A DNA stretch of 19,091 nucleotides, from positions 1 through 19,091 of the forward strand of contig JAPTWR010000140.1 in NCBI GenBank assembly GCA_028065135.1, written 5' to 3'. Numbering within the stretch: the first letter of the stretch is position 1; every line of letters begins with the position of its first letter. The notes beneath the pieces were generated by a model. The model ran no database searches. It worked only from the letters and a program-made list of their open reading frames with translations, and was not told where the DNA came from. The position numbers and the translations under genes are program-made. This document shows, piece by piece, positions 14,398 to 19,091 of the stretch. This stretch comes from Acidithiobacillus sp. Lineage in GTDB: Bacteria; Pseudomonadota; Gammaproteobacteria; Acidithiobacillales; Acidithiobacillaceae.

Positions 14398-16686
14398 ATG
14401 ACCGCACCATCACTCACCATCTCTTTAACCCCTCCATCCACCGATATTTCAGTCCACATGCTCAGTTCGCTCCTGGGCAACGGCTGGTGGAAGTTCGTCT
14501 CGGGTTTCGCCCCCTCCGGCCCTGGGGCCATCCTGGGCACCATTTTCCAGACGGTAGACATCGCCCTGTTGTTGTATGTCTCCGCCATCATGATGTACAC
14601 CGCGTTCGTTGGCGGGCTGGCGACGGCGCACGAGGGTGTGCCGTTGGGTAAACGGTATCACAGCGTGTGGGCGCCACTCCGTGGCCCGGCCACCTGGTTC
14701 ATGTTGTTTCCCCTTCCGTGGGCCAAGGGCCTGGCGATGATCCAGGTCATCATGCTGGTTGCGGTTTATTGGGGTATTGGCGTTGCTGACGACGTGTGGG
14801 GCGCGTTTGTGCAGGAGATCCCGCATTATGGCGGGCTCATGATTCCGTACAAGGGGAACTTGCAGAAGGAGCAATCTTTCGTCGAGACAGCGCTGATTGA
14901 GACGACCGCGCAACAGTATCTTGCGCAGAATGCAGGGCAGAAGCTAAACCCGCAGTGGGTGTGGGTAGGCGATAGTTATTCGGGCAAGTGGGTATATGGA
15001 GTTGGCACGGGCGGGGTCATTAAGTATGGCCTTGGGACCGTCTCTTTCCAGTGTTCAAGCGATATGTCATCCACGGATGCGCCGTCCAGTTCATGGCTTG
15101 GCAATTTATGGAGTGATACCGTCCAGACGGTGAAAGACGCATATTCAGCCGTTACAGGTTCCGCTGTTACAACCGCGCAGAACACCAGCGCATGTATGGA
15201 TGAAAGGGCGAATGTGGGGATGCTGATGGGCGATCTGACGCCCTATGCAGATAAAATCGTTTCAATGGGCACAAGCGGGAAAGCCCCGTCGGTCGCTGAA
15301 CTGGCGACGCTGGTCACCATGTACCAGAATTTGCAAGGCGAGGCATATACGGCGGCAAGCCAATACGGCGGGGCTCAGTATCAACAACAGCTAAAGACTT
15401 TCGCGAATACCGCATCCAACCTTGGCTGGGCAAGTTCAGCATATTACTGGTGGACTTTGTCGAACATTAACGCCAGGGCGCAAGCGCAGATCGATGATTT
15501 ACATGCGATTGTGACGCTTCCCACATCTTCAGCAATGGCGCGGAGCGTTGGGGCTTTCTATAAGCCGTATATCCACGCCGTAAAAGGATTGATCGCCCTT
15601 TATCTCGCTGATCAGAACAAGTCTCAGCAGAAACAGGCGGTGAATGTCGCAACCATCGGGTCAGGCGAAACTGGCTCTGGCAGTTGGGCAGGAACGCGGC
15701 TCATGGAATTACCCGCGCTCTTTACGTCCGGATCTCCGCTTTCAAACGTCGCCGAGTATGGAGCAAAGTTACAGCATTGGGGTGAAGCCGCTCTTTCGGT
15801 CGGCATCGGTACGCGAATCATCTCAAGCGGTGCAACGTTGCTCGGCGCAGGCGCGGGGACAATGACAGATGAGATCGATGGCCCAGGGGGCACAGTCGGA
15901 GGGGGCATCCTCGGCCATGAGGTCGGTCGTGCAATCGTTGGCGGGCTCAAATCCGCAGTCCTCCCGCTCGGAAAACTGGCGTTTGTCGTCGGCGCGTTGA
16001 TGGTTGCGGAAGGCGCAACCCTCCATTACATCTTCCCGGCGCTCCCCGGCGTCATCATGATGATTGCCGTTGTTGGCTGGATTTTCCTGGTCATCGAACT
16101 CATTGTGGGCGCGGTTTTATGGGCCGCCGCACACGTTTTTGCGGAAGGCGAAGGGTTTTCTCCACCGCAGGCGCAATACGGTTATTCCGCTGCAATCGGC
16201 ATCATTTTTCGCCCTTTGCTGCTCACGCTCGGCTTCATCTTCGCCTTTTTCGTGATGGATATCGGTGGGTGGTTCGTCGGCCAGGCACTTCAAGTGTTTC
16301 TTGCGGGCATGGGCGGAACGCAAGTCGGCATCATAGGCTTCGCGGCAATGCTTGCGGTTATTATTGGCACGGTATTCCTGTTCATAAAGACCGTTTTGAA
16401 GCTCATCACGCACCTGGCGGACAGGCTGCCCCAATGGATGGGCGGGCATACGGGTCAAGGCCTCGGTACAGAAGAGGTCGCAGGCGGGGCAACGCTTGCG
16501 GTTGCTGGAGCCGGAGCCGGAGCCGGGAAAATCGCCAGCAAAGCTGGGAATTTGTACGGTAGCACTCGGCGAGATAAGGAAGAGGACAAGAAGTCTGATC
16601 CTAAACCTGACCCTAAGACAGTACAGCAAGGCTTGAGCGGCGGACGTGCGGCACCGACGACCGTCGAAGACGAAGCCGAAGACTAA
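14398..16686 (+). CDS. TraY/DotA-family inner-membrane protein of I-type conjugation systems
   Basis: A 762-residue membrane protein, close in length to R64 TraY and shorter than Legionella DotA. The N-terminal part has hydrophobic segments at about 46-72 and 99-130, joined by TAHEGVPLGKRYHSVWAPLRG (about 76-96), a block characteristic of this family. A long polar region (about 140-515) with two cysteines (219 and 266) is probably periplasmic. The C-terminal half has several hydrophobic segments from about 520 to 680, including GWIFLVIELIVGAVLWAAAHVFAEGEGF, another family-like block. A charged tail ends in EDEAED. TraY/DotA proteins belong to the mating or secretion channel, and plasmid TraY is known as the target of entry exclusion by ExcA. 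It stands here without other channel genes. Start: ATG 14398 after a GGAGA ribosome site; a terminator follows. Confidence 0.88.
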   Translation: MTAPSLTISLTPPSTDISVHMLSSLLGNGWWKFVSGFAPSGPGAILGTIFQTVDIALLLYVSAIMMYTAFVGGLATAHEGVPLGKRYHSVWAPLRGPATWFMLFPLPWAKGLAMIQVIMLVAVYWGIGVADDVWGAFVQEIPHYGGLMIPYKGNLQKEQSFVETALIETTAQQYLAQNAGQKLNPQWVWVGDSYSGKWVYGVGTGGVIKYGLGTVSFQCSSDMSSTDAPSSSWLGNLWSDTVQTVKDAYSAVTGSAVTTAQNTSACMDERANVGMLMGDLTPYADKIVSMGTSGKAPSVAELATLVTMYQNLQGEAYTAASQYGGAQYQQQLKTFANTASNLGWASSAYYWWTLSNINARAQAQIDDLHAIVTLPTSSAMARSVGAFYKPYIHAVKGLIALYLADQNKSQQKQAVNVATIGSGETGSGSWAGTRLMELPALFTSGSPLSNVAEYGAKLQHWGEAALSVGIGTRIISSGATLLGAGAGTMTDEIDGPGGTVGGGILGHEVGRAIVGGLKSAVLPLGKLAFVVGALMVAEGATLHYIFPALPGVIMMIAVVGWIFLVIELIVGAVLWAAAHVFAEGEGFSPPQAQYGYSAAIGIIFRPLLLTLGFIFAFFVMDIGGWFVGQALQVFLAGMGGTQVGIIGFAAMLAVIIGTVFLFIKTVLKLITHLADRLPQWMGGHTGQGLGTEEVAGGATLAVAGAGAGAGKIASKAGNLYGSTRRDKEEDKKSDPKPDPKTVQQGLSGGRAAPTTVEDEAED

Positions 16687-16709
16687 AAGTTTCCTGTGGT
16701 GTGGCTATT

Positions 16710-16739
16710 GGGAGACGGATCATTCCGCCTCCCTTTTTT
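16710..16739 (+). terminator. Intrinsic terminator after the TraY/DotA-like gene
   Basis: GGGAGACGGA (16710-16719) pairs with TCCGCCTCCC (16724-16733), 10 bp with one mismatched position, around a 4-nt loop, followed by six T (16734-16739). It begins 23 bases after the stop and closes the plus-strand transfer region. Confidence 0.85.
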
Positions 16740-16749
16740 ACGCCTACGT

Positions 16750-17169
16750 CTACGCCGCGACGGCGAACTGGCGCAGGCTATGCAGCGTCCGCACGAACCC
16801 CATCGCCATCAGCAAATCCGCATCTTCATGTTCCGGCTCAACCACCGCCAGCGCCTTCCCATCGAACGCCAGGTACAGCATATCGTCTTCGTCTTCGGGA
16901 GGAACCCACGCGCCACCCAGGGCGTCCACCATGGAGGTTTTCTCGGCCAACCGCATCCGATCCGCCTGCCAGTACGCATGGCGCATACACAACTGGATCC
17001 CGCGCCGATAGGCGTTCACGCCCGCCTTGTCCTTGCTCAAGCCATTCATCAGCGTTTTCGCACGGAGCGCCCCTTCTTCTTGCAGGTACCGCTCCAGTTG
17101 CGCAACGTCATCATCGGACATGAATTCGCCCAGCAGATTGCGCAGTCGGGGGTAGATTGTCTTTTCCAT
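16750..17169 (-). CDS. Hypothetical cytoplasmic protein, monocistronic
   Basis: A 139-residue soluble protein of unknown family. ATG 17169 follows a GGAAGG ribosome site. The N-terminal half is helical (IYPRLRNLLGEFMSDDDVAQLERYL); the middle has an acidic patch (VPPEDEDDMLYLAF, about 89-102), followed by a helix to the end. No membrane segment, signal or catalytic motif is seen. It is convergent with the transfer operon and has its own predicted promoter, so it may be expressed while the element sits in the chromosome. This is one of two genes in the element without an evident transfer role; accessory cargo or a regulator are possible. Confidence 0.72.
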   Translation of the reverse strand: MEKTIYPRLRNLLGEFMSDDDVAQLERYLQEEGALRAKTLMNGLSKDKAGVNAYRRGIQLCMRHAYWQADRMRLAEKTSMVDALGGAWVPPEDEDDMLYLAFDGKALAVVEPEHEDADLLMAMGFVRTLHSLRQFAVAA

Positions 17170-17207
17170 GGTTCACCTTCCTTCATGCATCGTGATTGGT
17201 GACTGGG

Positions 17208-17236
17208 ATGGTACGGGGGCGGTCATCGTCTGTCAA
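17208..17236 (-). promoter_or_regulatory. Predicted sigma-70 promoter of the 139-aa gene
   Basis: On the minus strand, -35 TTGACA (17236-17231) is a perfect consensus; -10 TACCAT (17213-17208) follows after 17 bp. Transcription would begin about 30 bases before ATG 17169. It contrasts with the transfer units, which carry the shared motif instead. Confidence 0.6.
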
Positions 17237-17507
17237 GTATTTGATTGCATTGATATAATTTATCGTTATGGGGTACGTGATGGCGTTAGTTTTTGATGCA
17301 TCGTCCACTCATAACAAGGGAAAATCGGGCGGCCCACGGGCCACCCTTGGGGCGGATCGGGGGCGCGCCTGGCGGCGCTTCCCGCCCGAATAAAAGCGGG
17401 GGAAGGGGGGAACAAGGGGGGCGGAATTTGTGCCCCGTATTTGACCTGTGCTGCACGATCTCGGGGCGGGTGGGGCAGTTGGGCCACCATTCAAAAGCGT
17501 GTGAGTT
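17237..17507. other. GC-rich non-coding gap with G-tracts and short inverted repeats
   Basis: No gene is supported here. The stretch holds GGCCC-AC-GGGCC near 17331-17342 and three long G runs on the plus strand near 17397-17423 (five, six and six G, separated by AA and AACAA), a composition unlike the neighbouring genes. Short overlapping minus-strand open frames are proline- and arginine-rich and lack ribosome sites, so they look like chance frames. A regulatory, origin or G-quadruplex role is possible but unsupported. Confidence 0.35.
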
Positions 17508-17527
17508 GATAAAACTGCAGTTTTATC
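17508..17527. repeat. Perfect 20-bp palindrome GATAAAACTGCAGTTTTATC
   Basis: A fully symmetrical 20-base sequence overlapping the stop codon of the small minus-strand gene. In RNA, read from the minus strand, it could end transcription (stem closing in a run of U) or, as DNA, be an operator for a dimeric protein. Its small or absent loop favours the DNA reading slightly. Confidence 0.5.
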
Positions 17528-17723
17528 TAATTGTGCAGTTGTGCGTCATCCAGTTATATGAATCTGGTGCTGACCCTGACGCAAATACAGATTCGCACTG
17601 AACCACATGGTCGACAACGATAAATTGGTCAATGTGTGGCGGTGTGTGCTTAGCGATTGAAAAGGCGATTAACGTGACTACAGCGGCTGTTGTCATCCAT
17701 GGGGTATAAAGCGATCTGTACAT
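17523..17723 (-). CDS. Small membrane-anchored or secreted protein
   Basis: A 66-residue protein. ATG 17723 is preceded by CGGAGAA at about 6 bases, which decides the start over the longer open frame beginning at 17762. An N-terminal hydrophobic stretch (about 9-25; WMTTAAVVTLIAFSIA) looks like a signal anchor or signal peptide, followed by a polar domain with two cysteines (QCES and HNCTIR). No lipobox is evident. The family is unknown. Small exported proteins in conjugative elements include entry-exclusion factors, but toxin or envelope roles are equally open. It lies between the integrase and the 139-aa gene, on the same strand as both. Short size makes it less certain as a gene. Confidence 0.5.
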   Translation of the reverse strand: MYRSLYTPWMTTAAVVTLIAFSIAKHTPPHIDQFIVVDHVVQCESVFASGSAPDSYNWMTHNCTIR

Positions 17724-17793
17724 GACGGATTCTCCGTAAGGCGGAACAATCCTTAATGTCACCGGCCAGCGTTGGGTTGTCTAGTGTTGGGCT

Positions 17794-18843
17794 TCACCCC
17801 ATTCTCTTCGCCAAGTCCTCCGCCCGTAGATGCGTGTACCGCTTCAGCATCTGCAATGTCTTGTGACCTGTAATTGCGCTGACTTCCATGGGGTTGAAGC
17901 CTTTCTCGAAGAACCTGCTCGTAGCCTCATGGCGCAGGTCGTGAAAACGTAAGTCATCGATGGAGGCGCGTTTGCAGGCCAGCACGTATGACTGGTGTAG
18001 CGTGTCATAGATCGTGCCAAAAACCCTCCCGTCCAGATTACGGGGCAGGGCTTCCAAGATGGACACAGCGCGACTTGACAGGGGCACAGTTCGCGCTTCG
18101 CCGTTCTTGGTCTTGGGCAGGTGTGCCGTGCGCTTCTTCAGATCCACGTCTGCCCATTGCAGGCCGGGTGTCCTTTTTTCGCGCTGCCCCGTCTTTTTAT
18201 TCAGTTCCCGCGTTTCCAGCATCTCGCCTGCCCTCATGGCTGTTTCAATCGCGAAGATGACCACTGGACGCAGCCAAGGATTGTTGGCGTCGGCGCAGGC
18301 GGACAGCAACCTTTCCTCTTCGTCATCGACCAGCCGGCGATCACGTGACGTGCTCGCTTCAGGCATTTTTATTTGCAATACGGGGTTGGCCGCCATGGCA
18401 ATGCCCCATTCCTTCATTGCAAGATTCAACACCCTGGATATGAGGGACAGCTCGTGGAGCACGGTTTGCCCGGACAGGCCCGTCCTCAGTCGGTCATCGC
18501 GGTATTTTGCGAGTACGGCGGGGGATAGCGCGGCAAGTGAATAGCGGCCGAGATGTTTACTTACAATGCCCGCCACCGATTGCACCGGCTGACGTGACCG
18601 CTTCCCAGGCAAGACTTCGTCGACGTATCTGGACAGCACTTCAGCAAGCGTTGTGCGCTCTGCGTCGCTACGCTGGATGAAAACCCCGCGCATCATTTCT
18701 GACTCGGTGATGGTTGCCCATTGCGTGGCCTCAGTCTTGGTCCTGAATGTCTTAACGACCAGGGGGAACCCCTTGCGCTTGATCTGCGCCTGCCAGCCGA
18801 TGGTGATGCCGTCCTGGTCTTCGCGGGATCTGATCGTCGCCAT
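17794..18843 (-). CDS. int: Tyrosine-type site-specific integrase
   Basis: A 349-residue recombinase that should integrate and excise the element at the hslO end. An N-terminal SAM-like core-binding region (about 64-155) precedes the catalytic domain, where the conserved residues are all visible: Arg204 (TAMRAGEM), Lys246 (TKNGEARTVPL), His301 and Arg304 (HDLRHEATSRFF), His327 (ITGHKTL) and nucleophile Tyr336 (RYTHL). Between the Arg204 box and GLQWADVDL there are about 15 extra residues (LNKKTGQREKRTP) relative to typical phage-type integrases. ATG 18843 is preferred because AGAGGG sits 9 bases before it; GTG 18852 would add three residues but directly abuts the ribosome site. The gene points away from attR, and an arm-type repeat lies just upstream. 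A -10-like TATATAAA lies near 18937-18944. Confidence 0.93.
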   Translation of the reverse strand: MATIRSREDQDGITIGWQAQIKRKGFPLVVKTFRTKTEATQWATITESEMMRGVFIQRSDAERTTLAEVLSRYVDEVLPGKRSRQPVQSVAGIVSKHLGRYSLAALSPAVLAKYRDDRLRTGLSGQTVLHELSLISRVLNLAMKEWGIAMAANPVLQIKMPEASTSRDRRLVDDEEERLLSACADANNPWLRPVVIFAIETAMRAGEMLETRELNKKTGQREKRTPGLQWADVDLKKRTAHLPKTKNGEARTVPLSSRAVSILEALPRNLDGRVFGTIYDTLHQSYVLACKRASIDDLRFHDLRHEATSRFFEKGFNPMEVSAITGHKTLQMLKRYTHLRAEDLAKRMG

Positions 18844-18867
18844 ATTTTGCACCCTCTTTTTGACTCA

Positions 18868-18886
18868 AGTATGGCGTCAGGGTGGC
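18868..18886 (+). repeat. Right arm-type site (AGTATGGCGTCAGGGTGGC)
   Basis: Partner of 244-262 (18 of 19 bases identical, direct orientation), 79 bp inside the right core. It lies about 25 bp upstream of the integrase start codon, so a protein bound here could also regulate int. Confidence 0.6.
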
Positions 18887-18965
18887 ATAAATTCATTTCG
18901 CAAGCAAGCGATTCATGCAACTTGTTGTTCTAAATCGTTTATATAGCATCAATTTAGCCATCTTG

Positions 18966-18988
18966 AACCGCTGCACTAGCGGTTTGTG
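18966..18988 (+). repeat. attR core repeat
   Basis: Second identical 23-bp copy of the att core, about 120 bp upstream of the integrase start, with the same palindromic arrangement around GCACT. Sequence to its right (18989-19091) is inferred to be the original chromosome downstream of hslO. Confidence 0.88.
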
Positions 18989-19091
18989 GCATAGTCAGGC
19001 GGATGGTTCTCCTGTAGTATTGGGCGGTGGATGAGAGGTTTGGCTTGCGCAACTTTTGGGCCGTATTCTTGTCCAACAGAGTGAATAGGGG
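18989..19091. other. Right chromosomal flank, no confident gene
   Basis: About 100 bases beyond attR, inferred to be the sequence originally downstream of hslO. On the minus strand two frames are open from the window edge, one ending within the att core (TAG) and one at 18954; either could be the tail of a convergent gene, but the stretch is too short to judge. Confidence 0.4.

Larger units (their letters stand above)
104..18988. mobile_element. Integrative mobilizable element inserted at the 3' end of hslO
   Basis: The element is bounded by identical 23-bp direct repeats (104-126 and 18966-18988), one overlapping the hslO stop codon. It carries a tyrosine integrase beside the right repeat, a MobF relaxase, a coupling protein, an Stb/TraL-like operon, a primase-helicase and a TraY/DotA-type protein. 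One copy of the repeat plus the interior is 18,862 bp, the expected size of an excised circle. No VirB4/TraU-like ATPase, pilin or other mating-channel gene is visible, so it is called mobilizable rather than self-transmissible. Boundaries are seen directly; mobility is inferred from gene content. Confidence 0.88.

Noticed and set aside
355..17291. ATGGCGTTAGTT shared by 355-366 and 17280-17291
   Set aside because: A 12-base match is expected several times by chance in 19 kb, and the two sites have no matching context.
17266..17601. Short open frames in the GC-rich gap on both strands
   Set aside because: Proline- and arginine-rich products, no ribosome sites, and mutual overlap indicate chance frames.
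18954..19091. Minus-strand C-terminal gene fragment crossing attR
   Set aside because: Two frames are open over about 100 bases; neither gives a recognisable protein, so no CDS is called.

Overview
This window is a nearly complete integrated mobile element of about 18.9 kb, with a short piece of host chromosome on each side. The left edge (1-117) is the 3' end of hslO, encoding the redox-regulated chaperone Hsp33. A 23-bp direct repeat covers the hslO stop codon (104-126) and recurs at 18966-18988. A tyrosine integrase lies next to the right copy, transcribed away from it. HslO, the MobF relaxase and the TraY/DotA-type protein point to a proteobacterium. The genus cannot be read from this sequence.

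Layout from left to right. (1) 127-537: integration arm, promoter and leader. (2) 538-5368, plus strand: three translationally coupled genes (ATGA overlaps), encoding an AlpA-like HTH protein, an unrecognised HTH-containing protein and a 1160-residue TOPRIM primase / SF2-like helicase. (3) 5369-5629: hairpin-rich gap between converging operons. (4) 7436 down to 5630, minus strand: a small basic protein, a ParA-like ATPase and a tail-anchored membrane protein, in the arrangement of StbABC (R388) or TraKLM (RP4). (5) 7437-7995: divergent control region with an 11-bp repeat array, a 65-bp inverted repeat and two facing copies of a shared promoter motif; it is the best candidate for oriT. (6) 7996-16686, plus strand: a relaxosome-accessory candidate, a MobF relaxase-helicase, a small protein, a TrwB/TraD coupling protein and a TraY/DotA-family membrane protein, ending at a strong intrinsic terminator. 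(7) 16750-17793: a lone hypothetical gene, a GC-rich gap and a small membrane-anchored or secreted protein. (8) The integrase (18843 down to 17794), an arm site and attR.

Working model (inference): this is an integrative mobilizable element. The integrase, perhaps with the AlpA-like protein, excises it; the primase-helicase primes or replicates transferred DNA; the Stb/TraL-like set and the 237-aa protein act at oriT; the relaxase nicks and unwinds; and the coupling protein delivers the complex to a mating channel. No VirB4/TraU-type ATPase, pilin or other channel gene is present, so the channel must come from a helper. The one exception, a TraY/DotA channel protein, is the most interesting feature. 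A 17-bp motif identical at four places, 31-53 bp before start codons, marks every transfer-related unit and may be where a shared regulator, possibly from the helper, acts. No resistance or metabolic cargo was recognised.
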